From assembly GCA_009379725.1 (NCBI GenBank), contig WHTF01000001.1, positions 40,001 to 104,000 on the forward strand: a DNA stretch of 64,000 nucleotides, in the 5' to 3' direction. Below the pieces are notes generated by a model. That model was not told the DNA's origin. It saw nothing but the letters and a program-made list of their open reading frames with translations, and did not search any database. Of the stretch, positions 11,880-22,268 are shown piece by piece (the first letter of the stretch is position 1; each line of letters opens with the position of its first letter). This DNA is from Deltaproteobacteria bacterium (GTDB lineage: Bacteria > Desulfobacterota > Binatia > UBA9968). The position numbers were made by a program, and so were the translations under genes.

Positions 11880-13070
11880 CTACTGGATGATTTTTGTAAC
11901 AACCCCCGCGCCAACGGTCCGACCACCCTCTCGAATGGCGAACTTCAGCCCTTCGTCCATAGCGACCGGAGTGATCAGTTCGATCTCCACGTTGATATTA
12001 TCACCCGGCATAACCATTTCAGTCCCTTCAGGAAGCTTTACTACGCCAGTCACGTCGGTAGTTCGAAAATAGAATTGAGGCCGATAACCGTTGAAGAACG
12101 GCGTGTGGCGTCCTCCTTCTTCCTTGGTTAAAACATAAGCCTCCGCATTAAATTTCATATGCGGCGTTATGCTTCCTGGTTTAGCCAGAACCTGCCCTCT
12201 TTCCACTTCCTCTCGCTTGGTTCCACGCAGCAGCACACCAACATTGTCACCGGCTTGCCCTTCATCCAAGAGCTTGCGGAACATCTCAATACCCGTTGCA
12301 ACTGTCTTCTGGGTTGGCTTAAAACCAACGATCTCGATTTCTTCCCCGACTTTAACGACTCCGCGCTCTACTCTCCCAGTAACCACTGTACCGCGACCAC
12401 TTATGGTGAACACATCCTCAACCGGCATAATAAATGGTTTGTCGACATCTCGCGTAGGCTCTTTAATAAAAGAATCGACGGCTTCCATGAGTTTCAAGAT
12501 AGCGCCTTCGCCCATCTCCGAAGTATCGCCCTCTAACGCCTTTAATGCACTTCCAATAACGATCGGGACATCATCGCCCGGGAATTTGTACTTAGAAAGC
12601 AACTCGCGGACTTCGAGCTCCACCAGTTCCAAAAGCTCCTTATCATCGACCATGTCCGCCTTATTAAGAAAAACAACAATGCCAGGAACACCTACCTGCC
12701 GTGCCAAAAGGATATGCTCACGAGTTTGCGGCATCGGTCCGTCTGCCGCAGAGACGACTAGGATCGCTCCATCCATCTGCGCAGCTCCAGTGATCATGTT
12801 TTTGACATAGTCCGCATGACCGGGGCAGTCGACGTGCGCATAGTGACGCTTGTCGGTCTCATACTCCACGTGCGCAATATTAATCGTAACGCCCCTTTCC
12901 CTCTCTTCCGGAGCTTTATCGATCTGATCATACGCGAGAAACTGCGCCTTGCCCTGCTTCGCCAGGACCTTCGTGATAGCTGCAGTCAAAGTGGTTTTGC
13001 CGTGATCCACGTGACCAATGGTCCCGATATTGAGGTGCGGCTTCTTACGCTCGAACTTTTGTTTGCTCAT
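11880..13070 (-). CDS. tuf: Translation elongation factor Tu
   Basis: GTPase that delivers aminoacyl-tRNA to the ribosome; 396 residues. G1 is [11 protein letters not shown]3 [13 protein letters not shown]4 NKADM and G5 SALKA, followed by the two beta-barrel domains. GGAGG stands before the ATG. It follows four tRNA genes in the same direction and precedes rpmG, as tufB does in E. coli. A second tuf copy next to rpsL/fusA outside the window is possible but not visible. Confidence 0.99.
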   Translation of the reverse strand: MSKQKFERKKPHLNIGTIGHVDHGKTTLTAAITKVLAKQGKAQFLAYDQIDKAPEERERGVTINIAHVEYETDKRHYAHVDCPGHADYVKNMITGAAQMDGAILVVSAADGPMPQTREHILLARQVGVPGIVVFLNKADMVDDKELLELVELEVRELLSKYKFPGDDVPIVIGSALKALEGDTSEMGEGAILKLMEAVDSFIKEPTRDVDKPFIMPVEDVFTISGRGTVVTGRVERGVVKVGEEIEIVGFKPTQKTVATGIEMFRKLLDEGQAGDNVGVLLRGTKREEVERGQVLAKPGSITPHMKFNAEAYVLTKEEGGRHTPFFNGYRPQFYFRTTDVTGVVKLPEGTEMVMPGDNINVEIELITPVAMDEGLKFAIREGGRTVGAGVVTKIIQ

Positions 13071-13135
13071 CTCTTCCTCCTAATCGATTTGCCGGTCAAA
13101 TGCATTTGCATGTCATTCACAAAAAAGCCAGGCAA

Positions 13136-13208
13136 AGCCCAGGAGCGGGATTGAACCGCTGACCTCGTCCTTACCAAGGACGTGCTCTACCGACTGAGCT
13201 ACCTGGGC
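13136..13208 (-). tRNA. tRNA-Thr (GGT)
   Basis: Cloverleaf with acceptor GCCCAGG/CCTGGGC, D-stem GCTC, anticodon arm CGTCC-TTGGTAA-GGACG (anticodon GGT) and T-loop TTCAATC. No CCA is encoded. It is the last of four tRNA genes before tuf, equivalent to E. coli thrT. Confidence 0.96.
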
Positions 13209-13276
13209 ACATCAGTCGATGGCTAAGCTACTGAATTGAAAAGCCATGCGCTATTTGCCATCAGCCATATACCAAC

Positions 13277-13352
13277 TGGAGCGGGAAACGGGACTCGAAC
13301 CCGCGACCCCGAGCTTGGAAGGCTCGCGCTCTACCAACTGAGCTATTCCCGC
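13277..13352 (-). tRNA. tRNA-Gly (TCC)
   Basis: Acceptor GCGGGAA/TTCCCGC, anticodon arm CGAGC-CTTCCAA-GCTCG (anticodon TCC), T-loop TTCGAGT, discriminator T and an encoded CCA. Equivalent in position to E. coli glyT. Confidence 0.97.
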
Positions 13353-13358
13353 GAAAAA

Positions 13359-13443
<85 letters not shown>

Positions 13444-13530
13444 TCTTTTATCAGCAGTCTGGCTGCTGAATTGCCCTTCGCCACGCGAAACACCAACTTC
13501 CCCGGGCCTTCTCAGGTCAAATGCAGTGGC

Positions 13531-13605
13531 TGGAGCTGGCGATAGGACTTGAACCTACAACCTGCTGATTACAAATCAGCTGCTCTGCCGTTGAGCTACG
13601 CCAGC
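13531..13605 (-). tRNA. tRNA-Thr (TGT)
   Basis: Acceptor GCTGGCG/CGCCAGC, anticodon arm GCTGA-TTTGTAA-TCAGC (anticodon TGT), T-loop TTCAAGT, discriminator T and encoded CCA. First tRNA of the Thr-Tyr-Gly-Thr-tuf transcript, equivalent to E. coli thrU. Confidence 0.97.
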
Positions 13606-13753
13606 ACCAAGCTAAGATGTGGTTTTACGCGCCAAGAAAAATGCCCACCGGCGATAATGACAACGACCGCTTCGGCTACTTGGTCGTCGTAAGTTCTTGA
13701 ATCCTAACGACCAACAACGGCAAAGAGAGCTTTAGCCCTTTTGCAAACGAATA

Positions 13754-13782
13754 TTTAAACCACCTTCGGGCTTTCATGTCAA
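13754..13782 (-). promoter_or_regulatory. Sigma70-type promoter of the tRNA-tuf operon
   Basis: Minus strand: TTGACA (777-782), 17-base spacer, TTTAAA (754-759). A perfect -35 at this spacing ahead of a tRNA/tuf cluster makes it the likely main promoter. A leader of about 140 bases would precede tRNA-Thr(TGT); I see no further structure that I can name in it. Confidence 0.6.
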
Positions 13783-13828
13783 CAGCTAACCTCCGTAGTC
13801 ACCCGCCCTCCCACATCAAGGCTACCTC

Positions 13829-14599
13829 TTATCTGTTAGTGCTATTCATGTCAATGCGGTTATTTTGGCGCAACAATTCGTATAACAAAACGGCGCCCGC
13901 AACGGACACATTAAGCGTTGCAATCTTGCCTCTCATGGGAATACTTACAAGATAGTCGCACTCCTTCAAGATCAGAGGACGCATCCCATGTCCTTCACTA
14001 CCGAGCACGATGCCCAGTTTTTCTGGATACTGCCGGCGATCATAGGCTTCCAAAGCATTGGCATCTAAACCGACAATCCAAAACCCTTTTTTTTTGAGAG
14101 ATAATATGGCGCGGCGCAGATTGGTCACTCGATAAATATGAAGATAGCTAATTGCTCCCGCAGAGGCTTTAACCACTGCCGGGGTGATTCCCACTGAACG
14201 ATCCTTGGGAACAACGATATGGTGGACACCGGTCGCTTCCGCCGTGCGCAGAATCGCACCGAAGTTCCTTGGATCAGTAAGGCCGTCCAAAATTAGAATC
14301 CGGTGGGGTCCGATAGCCGAAGCAACGAATAGCTCCAATTCGGAGAAAGACAACAACGAATAAGCCTGCACCTGCGCTATAACCCCCTGATGACTTTCTC
14401 CTAATGCCAAAAAATCAAGTTCTTTAGCCGCAAGGTAGCTTATTTTTATCCGGAGTCTTTGTGCGTCGCTTTCTATTGCTCTCAGAATCGGTCTCAACTT
14501 GCCTCGACCAAAGAAAATTTCGGATATCTCTGTGGGCAATGTTTTAAGCTTCTCCAAAACAGGATTAACCCCGATAATCACGTTATACCTTGTGTTCAT
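13829..14599 (-). CDS. rlmB: SpoU-family rRNA methyltransferase (23S rRNA 2'-O-methyltransferase RlmB-like)
   Basis: SPOUT-class, SAM-dependent 2'-O-ribose methyltransferase. An N-terminal L30e-like substrate-binding domain (about 1-90) is followed by the trefoil-knot domain with motif 1 LTDPRNFGAILRTAEATG, motif 2 VLGSEGHGMRP and motif 3 SIPMRGKIATLNVSVAG. The family start is MNTRYNVIIGVNPV at 14599, preceded by GAGAG; upstream ATGs in the same frame run into the lptF side. The name RlmB (Gm2251 in E. coli) is the best guess; TrmH/RlmB paralogues cannot be told apart with certainty by eye. Confidence 0.88.
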   Translation of the reverse strand: MNTRYNVIIGVNPVLEKLKTLPTEISEIFFGRGKLRPILRAIESDAQRLRIKISYLAAKELDFLALGESHQGVIAQVQAYSLLSFSELELFVASAIGPHRILILDGLTDPRNFGAILRTAEATGVHHIVVPKDRSVGITPAVVKASAGAISYLHIYRVTNLRRAILSLKKKGFWIVGLDANALEAYDRRQYPEKLGIVLGSEGHGMRPLILKECDYLVSIPMRGKIATLNVSVAGAVLLYELLRQNNRIDMNSTNR

Positions 14600-14627
14600 A
14601 TTTGCTCTCTCGGAAATCCAGTCAACC

Positions 14628-14655
14628 ATTTTACAAAAAAAGAACCACCAGTTAA
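14628..14655 (-). promoter_or_regulatory. Candidate promoter for rlmB
   Basis: Minus strand TTAACT (650-655), 16-base spacer, TAAAAT (628-633), placing a start near 14621 and a leader of about 20 bases before rlmB. It overlaps the start region of the divergent lptF gene. Confidence 0.45.
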
Positions 14656-14664
14656 CATGAAATA

Positions 14665-15861
14665 GTGGTGAATCGAAGGACAACCCTTACCTGCTATCTT
14701 ATCTCGGAGATACTTCCACCTTTTCTCTTCGGCTTGCTTACCTTCACTTTCATTCTTCTGATCGCCAGAATCTTGAAGCTTGTCGAACTTGTCGTGACAC
14801 GCGGGGTTCCGCTAATCCAAATCGGCAGATTATTCGCTCTCATCCTACCCACTTTTTTGGAACTTACAGTCCCAATGGCATTCCTCTTGGCTATTCTCTT
14901 GGGACTTGGAAGACTTTCGAGCGACCAAGAGCTTCTCGCCCTGAAGGCATCTGGATTTAGCCCAGTACAGATTCTTTTGCCTATCGGGTTTGTTGCTTTG
15001 ATTGTAGCGCTAATAACCTTGCTCCTCACCACTTTGGCACGGCCAGCGGCCCAGGTAGCTCTTAAAAAGGAACTTTATAACATCGCCAAGACCCGCGTGG
15101 GAACGGCTCTCAAGGCGAAGGTCTTCAACGACGATTTTCCAAACATACTTATTTATGTTGAAGAGATCATACCGCCGGGGAACGTTGCCCAAGGAATTTT
15201 AATAGTCGATAAACGCGACCGTGCCAGAGACAACATCATCCTGGGTAAAGTCGCGCTGATCAATACTGAGGAAGTGACACACACGCTGTCATTGAGACTG
15301 TTCGATGGCTCTATTTACGAAAGGGATAGAACACGCTCAGGTTTTAGCCAAACTCATTTTAATATTTACGACTTCAAGCTTGATTTGGATGAATTTATCG
15401 GAACTGCAAAAAAGAAGGATGCCGCCCCAAAGGAAATGTCCGTTAGGCGTTTGATCGAGACCATTCAGGAGAAGGAGAAAAAAGGGATGCCCGCTATACC
15501 TGAGTTGATGGAGTTCCATCAGCGCATTTCGTTCTCTTTTGTTCCCATCGTGTTCTGCCTTCTCGGCGTCTCCCTTTCACTTTTGCCCCGCACATCTCGT
15601 ACTAATCGATCGTGGGGAGTGGCGCTCTGCATTGTCTGGTTCATTCTGTACTACGCGCTACTCTCATTGGGAAAAGCGCTGGGCGATAAAGGGGCTTTGT
15701 CTCCCATCCTTGCTTTGTGGTTTCCCAACATCGTCGTTGGCCTCATTTCATTACATCTTTTTCGCAAAGCGCTCTATGAATCTCCACTACTCCTGCAGGC
15801 TAGGTTTGAGGCTGCGACGTTGTTACTCGGACGAAAACTCACTCAGTTCAGAAATCAATAA
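14665..15861 (+). CDS. lptF: LPS export ABC transporter permease LptF
   Basis: YjgP/YjgQ-family permease, 398 residues. LptF pairs with LptG in the inner membrane, driven by the ATPase LptB, to pull lipopolysaccharide out to the LptA bridge. Three N-terminal transmembrane segments (about 15-40, 50-80, 100-125), a periplasmic beta-jellyroll (about 140-265) and three C-terminal spans (about 285-375) are visible. The only in-frame starts after a stop at 14653 are GTG at 14665 and GTG at 14668; no clear ribosome site is present. LptG follows after 6 bases. Assignment as F rather than G rests on its first position in the pair. Confidence 0.88.
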   Translation: MVNRRTTLTCYLISEILPPFLFGLLTFTFILLIARILKLVELVVTRGVPLIQIGRLFALILPTFLELTVPMAFLLAILLGLGRLSSDQELLALKASGFSPVQILLPIGFVALIVALITLLLTTLARPAAQVALKKELYNIAKTRVGTALKAKVFNDDFPNILIYVEEIIPPGNVAQGILIVDKRDRARDNIILGKVALINTEEVTHTLSLRLFDGSIYERDRTRSGFSQTHFNIYDFKLDLDEFIGTAKKKDAAPKEMSVRRLIETIQEKEKKGMPAIPELMEFHQRISFSFVPIVFCLLGVSLSLLPRTSRTNRSWGVALCIVWFILYYALLSLGKALGDKGALSPILALWFPNIVVGLISLHLFRKALYESPLLLQARFEAATLLLGRKLTQFRNQ

Positions 15862-15867
15862 GGTCGT

Positions 15868-16977
15868 ATGGAAAATACCGCGCGGTATACACTTCCCCCG
15901 CTTGGCAGCACTGTCGATCGCTACCTCGTCAATGGATTTCTGCGAGTTTTTTTTGCTAGTCTAGTTTGCTTCACATCACTTTTCGCGGTTGTCGAGTTTT
16001 TTGACCGCATCGGGACGTTAATTGAGTCCGAAATTTCTGTTTCCACCGCGCTTCGCTACCTTGTTTATAAGATTCCACTGTCGATTTCCCGGATCATTGG
16101 TTTTGCCACGCTGTTTTCCACCCTTTTCTTTCTAGGGATGCTTTCAAAGACTCAGGAGATTACCGCAATGCGTGCCGGTGGACTGAGTACAAAAAGAATA
16201 TCACTACCACTGCTCTGTCTCTCATTTTTGATTTGCATTTCGACTTTCATCTGGAATGAAGGACTAGTGCCGGTCTTCGCGCACCGTGCCCAAACTATTT
16301 ACAAGACTGAGATAAAGAAAAAACAGCAGCAAAGCCTATTCGGTACAAAAGATATCTGGATTCGCGGTGAAGACAGCTTTATTAACATCGATAGTTTTGA
16401 TCCAAAGGATAATACTCTAGAAGGAATTACCATTTTCTCGTTAAACAGAGATTTTAGCTTGCAAAGATTGATCGGAGTCCCCACTGCCAGTTGGACAGGA
16501 GAGACATGGGAATCCGAAAGCGGAACTGAATGGCGGTTTTTACCCGACGGGAAAATGGCTCAACAAAAAGTAACCATGCCTGTTACTATTTCTGAAACGC
16601 CCAACGATCTCATGTTACTTGCTCACGATGCCGAAGAGTTCACGTTTTTCGACCTGCAAAAGCAAATTGCTGACATGAAGAGCAAAGGCATGGATGCCAC
16701 AGCCTATGAGGTTGACTTGCAGATCAAGCTGGCAATCCCTTTTATCTCGCCGTTGATGATACTCATTGCCATGCCTTTCGCGCTCAGAAAACACGCCGGC
16801 AGCGGGATAGCGTTGAGCTTTGGCGTCGCGGTGCTGATTGGCTTCGGCTATTGGGTGCTTTCCGCCTTCTGCTTCTCCCTTGGACATAGCGGTGCTTTGC
16901 CTGCGGCGATTGCCGCGTGGCTGCCCAATTCGATATTCGCCCTAATTGGTATTTACTCTTTTACCAGCGAAGAATAA
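15868..16977 (+). CDS. lptG: LPS export ABC transporter permease LptG
   Basis: Second YjgP/YjgQ permease of the LPS exporter, 369 residues, same architecture as its upstream partner: membrane segments at about 30-55, 70-95 and 110-135, a periplasmic domain (about 140-265) and three C-terminal spans. The ATG follows a short AAGG. It is cotranscribed with lptF and converges on rpsI, with 30 bases between the stops and no obvious terminator. Confidence 0.88.
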   Translation: MENTARYTLPPLGSTVDRYLVNGFLRVFFASLVCFTSLFAVVEFFDRIGTLIESEISVSTALRYLVYKIPLSISRIIGFATLFSTLFFLGMLSKTQEITAMRAGGLSTKRISLPLLCLSFLICISTFIWNEGLVPVFAHRAQTIYKTEIKKKQQQSLFGTKDIWIRGEDSFINIDSFDPKDNTLEGITIFSLNRDFSLQRLIGVPTASWTGETWESESGTEWRFLPDGKMAQQKVTMPVTISETPNDLMLLAHDAEEFTFFDLQKQIADMKSKGMDATAYEVDLQIKLAIPFISPLMILIAMPFALRKHAGSGIALSFGVAVLIGFGYWVLSAFCFSLGHSGALPAAIAAWLPNSIFALIGIYSFTSEE

Positions 16978-17007
16978 CAAGCAGTCAATTACACTGCGGC
17001 AGGAGGC

Positions 17008-17400
17008 TTAGCGCTTGGAGTACTGTGGGCGTTTTCGCGCTTTGTGGCGACCATACTTCTTACGTTCCACGGCACGCGGATCGCGAGTGACAAAGCCGGC
17101 TTTTTTCAGCGGCGAACGGAAGTCCGGATTGACCAGCATGAGTGCACGCGTTATTCCGTGACGAATAGCGCCTGCTTGTCCAGAACTTCCACCCCCATTA
17201 ACATTGATGTCGATATCGAAATTTCCTGTGGTCTGAGTTAATTCGAAAGGCTGCATGACAATCATGCGCGCAGTTTCGCGACCGAAATACTCATTAAGTG
17301 ATCGGTCATTGATAGCGATCAAACCTTTCCCAAAACGTAAGAATACACGTGCTACCGAGGTTTTTCGTCTGCCAGTTGCTGTAATTATTCTTTCTGCCAT
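17008..17400 (-). CDS. rpsI: 30S ribosomal protein S9
   Basis: S9, 130 residues; its C-terminal tail reaches the P-site tRNA. It has the typical N-terminal [14 protein letters not shown], the [15 protein letters not shown] block and the terminal KRPQYSKR with the conserved last Lys-Arg. It starts 17 bases after rplM, the universal L13-S9 pair. Confidence 0.98.
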   Translation of the reverse strand: MAERIITATGRRKTSVARVFLRFGKGLIAINDRSLNEYFGRETARMIVMQPFELTQTTGNFDIDINVNGGGSSGQAGAIRHGITRALMLVNPDFRSPLKKAGFVTRDPRAVERKKYGRHKARKRPQYSKR

Positions 17401-17417
17401 TAACTTCCGCTCCTACG

Positions 17418-17837
17418 TTAAATCGACAAAGGCTGTGGTTTTTGAGCTTCATGAGGATGCTCGGCACCGGCGTACACCTTTAGTTTGGCGGCCAGTTTTC
17501 TACCCAACCTATTTTTGGGTAACATTCCTTTTACGGCTAAGTGAATCAAATCTTCGGGTTTTTCCTCAAGGAGACGTGCAGCGGTTCGCGTTCTAATTCC
17601 ACCGGGATATTCGGAATGGCGATAATAGACTTTATCGTCCATTTTGTGTCCCGACAGCCTAACCTCTTTGGCGTTTACGACAATAACAAAATCGCCTGTA
17701 TCCACATTGGGAGTGAAGATCGGTTTGTTCTTGCCGCGCAGTACCTTAGCGATTTCGCTTGCCATTCGGCCTAATATTTTTCCCTGCGCGTCAACGATAT
17801 ACCACTGTCGTTGGGCAAGAGCTTCTTCGGTCTTCAT
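17418..17837 (-). CDS. rplM: 50S ribosomal protein L13
   Basis: L13, 139 residues, an early assembly protein of the large subunit. Motifs [41 protein letters not shown] and [10 protein letters not shown] are all present. It lies downstream of two tRNA genes and hupB in the same direction and is followed directly by rpsI. Confidence 0.98.
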   Translation of the reverse strand: MKTEEALAQRQWYIVDAQGKILGRMASEIAKVLRGKNKPIFTPNVDTGDFVIVVNAKEVRLSGHKMDDKVYYRHSEYPGGIRTRTAARLLEEKPEDLIHLAVKGMLPKNRLGRKLAAKLKVYAGAEHPHEAQKPQPLSI

Positions 17838-17882
17838 GCTATCCCCACAATTTTAAGTCCCTAGTGCCAATTCAAAGAATAT

Positions 17883-17959
17883 TGGCGGGGCCGACGAGAC
17901 TCGAACTCGCGACCTCCGGCGTGACAGGCCGGCGTTCTAACCGACTGAACTACGACCCC
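17883..17959 (-). tRNA. tRNA-Asp (GTC)
   Basis: Acceptor GGGGTCG/CGGCCCC, D-stem GTTC, anticodon arm CCGGC-CTGTCAC-GCCGG (anticodon GTC), T-loop TTCGAGT, discriminator G and encoded CCA. It lies 25 bases after tRNA-Val and ahead of rplM. Confidence 0.97.
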
Positions 17960-17984
17960 TGATACGATCAAAATCAACAATGGG

Positions 17985-18059
17985 TGGTGGGCGGTACAGG
18001 ATTTGAACCTGTGGCCCCCGGCTTGTAAGGCCGATGCTCTCCCGCTGAGCTAACCGCCC
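17985..18059 (-). tRNA. tRNA-Val (TAC)
   Basis: Acceptor GGGCGGT/ACCGCCC, anticodon arm TCGGC-CTTACAA-GCCGG with one U-G pair (anticodon TAC), T-loop TTCAAAT, discriminator A and encoded CCA. It lies 75 bases after hupB and 25 bases before tRNA-Asp. Confidence 0.97.
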
Positions 18060-18134
18060 CTCTGCTCCGTACTGAAAGCCTTGATACAGCCCCGCTCTGT
18101 TTTAGAGGTTTGTATCGCTTACCCAACGGATTGT

Positions 18135-18407
18135 TTAGCTGAGGGCCTCTTTCAAGACTTTACCAGCTTTGAATTTGGCAACCTTCGAAGGAGCAATCTC
18201 AATGGCTTCTCCAGTTTTAGGATTTCTCCCAGTTCGTCCTTTTCGTTCGGATATCGAGAAAGTCCCAAACCCAGAGACATTGATTTTATCGCCATTCTTT
18301 AAGGCGGCGACAATATCCTCAAGAAAACCATTAACGATTTCTTCTGCCTTTTGACGAGGCAGTTCAGCTCGTCTTGCTAGTGAATCGATTAAGTCTGCCT
18401 TTGTCAT
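18135..18407 (-). CDS. hup: HU-family DNA-binding protein
   Basis: Nucleoid protein that bends DNA non-specifically as a dimer; 90 residues. The HU/IHF fold is complete: helical N-terminus MTKADLIDSLARRAELPRQKAE, the NVSGFGTFSI core and the beta-arm region RTGRNPKTGEAIEI with the intercalating Pro in RNPKTG. The arm and basic residues look HU-like rather than IHF-like, but the classes are close. GGTGG lies 8 bases before the ATG, and a consensus promoter lies upstream at 18453-18481. Confidence 0.95.
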   Translation of the reverse strand: MTKADLIDSLARRAELPRQKAEEIVNGFLEDIVAALKNGDKINVSGFGTFSISERKGRTGRNPKTGEAIEIAPSKVAKFKAGKVLKEALS

Positions 18408-18452
18408 TTATTATTCCACCAGTGTTAGCTCATACTCAGAACGTGATGGGGG

Positions 18453-18481
18453 TTTATAACAATAGGCAAGCCGGGTGTCAA
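18453..18481 (-). promoter_or_regulatory. Near-consensus sigma70 promoter of the HU gene
   Basis: Minus strand TTGACA (476-481), 17-base spacer, TATAAA (453-458); predicted start near 18446, giving a 39-base leader. Eleven of twelve hexamer positions match consensus. The -35 lies in the loop and stem of the hairpin that follows lon. Confidence 0.75.
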
Positions 18482-18493
18482 ACCACCCGGCTT
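18468..18493 (-). terminator. Hairpin after lon, candidate terminator
   Basis: Perfect 10-bp GC-rich stem, aagccgggtg and cacccggctt, with a 6-base loop, 11 bases past the lon stop. On the lon strand the stem is followed by GCCTATTGTT, a poor U-tract, so termination may be partial. It overlaps the HU promoter. Confidence 0.5.
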
Positions 18494-18503
18494 TCTCGAT
18501 GGG

Positions 18504-20972
18504 TTATTGAGGTAATATCTCAACAGGAGGGTTGTCGTCGATTTTTTCTCCGAAACCTCTTGACCGTTCTTTCGACTCCACAGACAACGGGGAACCCTTG
18601 AACAGGGTTTCCGGAGCATCGACAGCTAATGCTTTCCGCAGCACGTCATCCATATGAGCGACCAATTCCAGTTCTACAGTTTTAAGAACCGTGGCCGGAA
18701 TCTCCTCGATATCCTTTTCATTTTCGGCAGGGATGAGCACCTTTTTGATTCCTGCGCGGTGCGCAGCCAATACTTTTTCCTTAAGCCCTCCGATGGGGAG
18801 GATCGTGCCACGCAATGTAATTTCGCCCGTCATTGCGAGATCGTTGCGCACTGGAACCGTTGTCAGAGCCGAAACCAGCGAGGTAGCCATCGTTATTCCA
18901 GCGGATGGTCCATCTTTCGGAATGGCACCTTCGGGAACGTGGATATGAACATCGATCTTTTGGTAAAAATCCTTTTCCAGACCGAGCTCAGTAGCCCGAG
19001 AACGCACATAACTCATAGCGGCCTGGGCGGACTCTTGCATGACATCGCCTAATTTACCGGTAATGATCAGCTGCCCCTTCCCCGGCATAATCGTCACTTC
19101 CGTCGCTAGCAATTCACCTCCGAGTTCGGTCCAAGCCAAGCCGGTTGTCACACCGATCTTTTGCTCTTCTTCGGCCTTTCCATATCGGAATTTTACCGGC
19201 CCCAAGTATTTATGGAGACTCTTTGTACCGACCTGCATGTGGGCATTTCGATCTTTCTTCACCACCTCCACGGCAACCTTCCGGCAGATCGCCGCAATCT
19301 CGCGTTCCAAACTTCTGACGCCAGCCTCTTTGGTGTAGTGTCGAATAACACCCAGTAGTGCATTATCGGTAAAGGTCACATTTTCTGGGGTGAGCCCATT
19401 AGCTTCTTTCTGCTTTTCGAGAAGATAGCGCTTGGCAATACTGAGTTTCTCGAGTTCGGTATAACCCGCAATTCGAATTATCTCCATTCGGTCTTGCAAT
19501 GGACGTGGGATACGGTCAAGCGTATTCGCCGTTGTGATGAACATTACCTTTGAAAGATCATAATCTAAGTCCAGGTAATGGTCGTTAAACGCAGTATTCT
19601 GCTCCGGGTCCAACACCTCGAGTAACGCCGACGATGGATCGCCACGAAAGTCAGTCGACATTTTGTCGATTTCATCCATTAAGAAAACTGGATTGCTCGA
19701 CCCCGCTTTCTTCATCGACTGAGCAATCTTTCCCGGTAATGCACCGATATACGTACGGCGATGTCCGCGAATTTCCGCCTCGTCGCGAACTCCACCTAAA
19801 GAAACACGAACAAATTTTCTTCCGGTGGCACGGGCAATCGACCGTCCTAATGAAGTCTTACCGACTCCAGGAGGGCCTACCAGACATAGAATGGGGCCTT
19901 TGATCTTGCCAACCAAGCTTTGCACCGCCAAATACTCGAGAATTCGCTCTTTAACTTTTTCTAGTCCATAATGATCTTCTTCTAAAATCCTTTCCGCTTC
20001 AGTAATGTCCAGTTTGTCGTCGGTGAATTCATTCCACGGTAGGCTTAAAATCCAGTCAATATAGTTTCTGACCACCGTTGCTTCAGCGGACATCGGTGAC
20101 ATCATCTTTAATTTTTTCAGCTCTTTATCAACCTTTTCGCGAGCCTCCGCCGAAAGTTTTTTCTGCTTAATTTTCTCCTCAATTTCTTGAATCTCGTTTT
20201 TGAACTCGTCTTTTTCGCCGAGCTCTTTCTGAATCGCACGCATTTGTTCATTCAAGTAGTATTCTTTTTGCGAGCGTTCCATTTGCTTCTTGACTCGCGA
20301 GCGGATACGGCGCTCAACTTCAAGAATCTCTATCTCAGCGCGCATATGCCCTAAGACCTTCTCCAATCGCTCGGTCGCATTAAAGGTTTCCAGTAGGTTC
20401 TGGCGGTCCTCCAGCTTGATTCCCAAGTGTGCCACGATAGTATCAGCCAACCGTCCTGGATCATCAATTGAAGAAACCGACATAACCATTTCCGGCGGGA
20501 TTTTTTTCTTGAGCTTTACATAGTTTTCAAAGGTGGTATGAACTTCCCGCGTCAGAGCCTCTACTTCCGTATTTCGTTCGTTAACTTCCGGGGTATCTTC
20601 CACCTCTACCAGGAAAAAATCAGGATTGTTCACGAAGCGGGCGATTTGTGCTCGTTTTTTTCCTTCAATAAGAACTTTGACCGTACCGTCAGGGAGCTTC
20701 AGCATTTGAACAACCGTCCCCAACGTCCCAATCTTATAGATATCGTCTTCTGCAGGCTCGTTGGTCTTTGCATCCTTCTGCGATGAGAGAAAGATCGGGC
20801 CCTGCTTCTGAGTAGCTTCCTCCAGTGCTCTTATAGACCGCTGACGACCGACGAACAGCGGGACGACCATATGAGGGAAAACGATTATGTCCCTCAGAGG
20901 TAGCAATGGCACACGGGTGGAACCCCCAGATTCTCTTTCCTTCTCATCTTTTTTGTCACTGCGAAACAACAT
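18504..20972 (-). CDS. lon: ATP-dependent protease Lon
   Basis: Cytoplasmic AAA+ serine protease that degrades damaged and regulatory proteins. Using the ATG at 20972 (AGGAAGGG at 8 bases; [11 protein letters not shown]) it has 822 residues. The N-terminal substrate-binding domain is followed by Walker [12 protein letters not shown], Walker [11 protein letters not shown], and a protease domain with catalytic Ser690 in DGPSAG and Lys733 in GGLKEK (43 apart, as in E. coli). It begins 13 bases after the clpX stop. The C-terminal tail (last 30 or so residues) is charged and of low complexity. Confidence 0.97.
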   Translation of the reverse strand: MLFRSDKKDEKERESGGSTRVPLLPLRDIIVFPHMVVPLFVGRQRSIRALEEATQKQGPIFLSSQKDAKTNEPAEDDIYKIGTLGTVVQMLKLPDGTVKVLIEGKKRAQIARFVNNPDFFLVEVEDTPEVNERNTEVEALTREVHTTFENYVKLKKKIPPEMVMSVSSIDDPGRLADTIVAHLGIKLEDRQNLLETFNATERLEKVLGHMRAEIEILEVERRIRSRVKKQMERSQKEYYLNEQMRAIQKELGEKDEFKNEIQEIEEKIKQKKLSAEAREKVDKELKKLKMMSPMSAEATVVRNYIDWILSLPWNEFTDDKLDITEAERILEEDHYGLEKVKERILEYLAVQSLVGKIKGPILCLVGPPGVGKTSLGRSIARATGRKFVRVSLGGVRDEAEIRGHRRTYIGALPGKIAQSMKKAGSSNPVFLMDEIDKMSTDFRGDPSSALLEVLDPEQNTAFNDHYLDLDYDLSKVMFITTANTLDRIPRPLQDRMEIIRIAGYTELEKLSIAKRYLLEKQKEANGLTPENVTFTDNALLGVIRHYTKEAGVRSLEREIAAICRKVAVEVVKKDRNAHMQVGTKSLHKYLGPVKFRYGKAEEEQKIGVTTGLAWTELGGELLATEVTIMPGKGQLIITGKLGDVMQESAQAAMSYVRSRATELGLEKDFYQKIDVHIHVPEGAIPKDGPSAGITMATSLVSALTTVPVRNDLAMTGEITLRGTILPIGGLKEKVLAAHRAGIKKVLIPAENEKDIEEIPATVLKTVELELVAHMDDVLRKALAVDAPETLFKGSPLSVESKERSRGFGEKIDDNPPVEILPQ

Positions 20973-20985
20973 AGATTTTCCCTTC

Positions 20986-22239
20986 CTAAGCACTCTCTGC
21001 GGCCTTGGTGTACACGACAATCGGAGGTTCGTTCTTATTCACAACTTCCTCAGAAATGACAACCTCCTTGATATTTGGCTGGGAGGGCATATCGTACATA
21101 ATCTCAAGCATAATGTTTTCCATTATCGCTCGGAGCCCGCGCGCTCCGGATTTGCGCTTCATGGCGTCGCGTGCGATAGCTCGAAGCGCCTCTTCGGTAA
21201 ATTTGAGATGCACGCTTTCCATTTCAAAAAGCTTGGAGTACTGCTTTGTCAGCGCGTTCTTAGGTTCTTTGAGTATCCGTACAAGCGCCGAATCGTCCAG
21301 CTCATCCAAAGTTGCAATGACAGGCAAACGGCCGATGAATTCCGGGATGAGCCCAAACTTTAGAAGGTCCTCCGGCCGGACTTCATGTAATACCTCGGTC
21401 GGTCTCTTGCCGTCTTGTTCATCTAGATGGCCGCCAAAGCCCATGCGCTTTTTACCCGTCCTTTTGCGAATGATATCTTCCAGACCGACAAAAGCCCCGC
21501 CGCAAATAAACAAAATATTTGTCGTATCGACCTGGAGAAATTCCTGCTGCGGATGTTTTCGACCGCCTTTTGGAGGAACACTCGCCATCGTTCCTTCAAT
21601 AATCTTCAACAAAGCCTGCTGCACACCCTCGCCAGACACGTCACGGGTGATCGAAGGATTGTCCGACTTTCGGGATATCTTATCGATTTCATCTATGTAG
21701 ACGATTCCGCGTTGAGCTTTTTCAACATCATAATCCGCCGCTTGAAGAAGGTTGAGAATGATGTTTTCTACGTCCTCTCCGACGTAGCCAGCCTCTGTGA
21801 GGCTAGTCGCATCAGCAATAGTAAACGGTACTTGCAAAAATCGTGCAAGCGTCTGCGCTAGAAGAGTCTTACCAGAACCAGTCGGTCCTAAAAGTAAGAT
21901 GTTACTCTTCTGAAGTTCCACATCTCCGGTCACCATTTGACTGTCGATACGCTTGTAGTGGTTGTGAACCGCCACAGCCAAAATTTTCTTTGCTCTCTCT
22001 TGACCAATCACATATTGGTCCAGAACTCTCTTGATTTCAGCTGGTTTCGGGACGTTGGACGAAGCGGTGAGGGTCTCATCATGATCACACTCTTCGGCGA
22101 TAATATCGTTGCAGAGATCGATGCATTCATCACAGATATATACGGTTGGTCCGGCAATTAGCTTACGAACCTCGTCTTGGCTTTTGCCACAGAAAGAGCA
22201 AACGAGATTTCCAGACCGATCATCACCATGCTTTGGCAT
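20986..22239 (-). CDS. clpX: ATP-dependent Clp protease ATP-binding subunit ClpX
   Basis: AAA+ unfoldase that feeds ClpP; 417 residues. The N-terminal zinc-binding domain has CSFCGKSQ and CDECIDLC; Walker A is [12 protein letters not shown] and Walker [11 protein letters not shown]; the pore loop GYVGEDVE and the sensor-2 [10 protein letters not shown] are present. It lies 29 bases after clpP and 13 bases before lon, the tig-clpP-clpX-lon order seen in many bacteria. Confidence 0.98.
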   Translation of the reverse strand: MPKHGDDRSGNLVCSFCGKSQDEVRKLIAGPTVYICDECIDLCNDIIAEECDHDETLTASSNVPKPAEIKRVLDQYVIGQERAKKILAVAVHNHYKRIDSQMVTGDVELQKSNILLLGPTGSGKTLLAQTLARFLQVPFTIADATSLTEAGYVGEDVENIILNLLQAADYDVEKAQRGIVYIDEIDKISRKSDNPSITRDVSGEGVQQALLKIIEGTMASVPPKGGRKHPQQEFLQVDTTNILFICGGAFVGLEDIIRKRTGKKRMGFGGHLDEQDGKRPTEVLHEVRPEDLLKFGLIPEFIGRLPVIATLDELDDSALVRILKEPKNALTKQYSKLFEMESVHLKFTEEALRAIARDAMKRKSGARGLRAIMENIMLEIMYDMPSQPNIKEVVISEEVVNKNEPPIVVYTKAAESA

Positions 22240-22268
22240 AGAACCCCCGCTTCATTTAAGAAAAGTCT

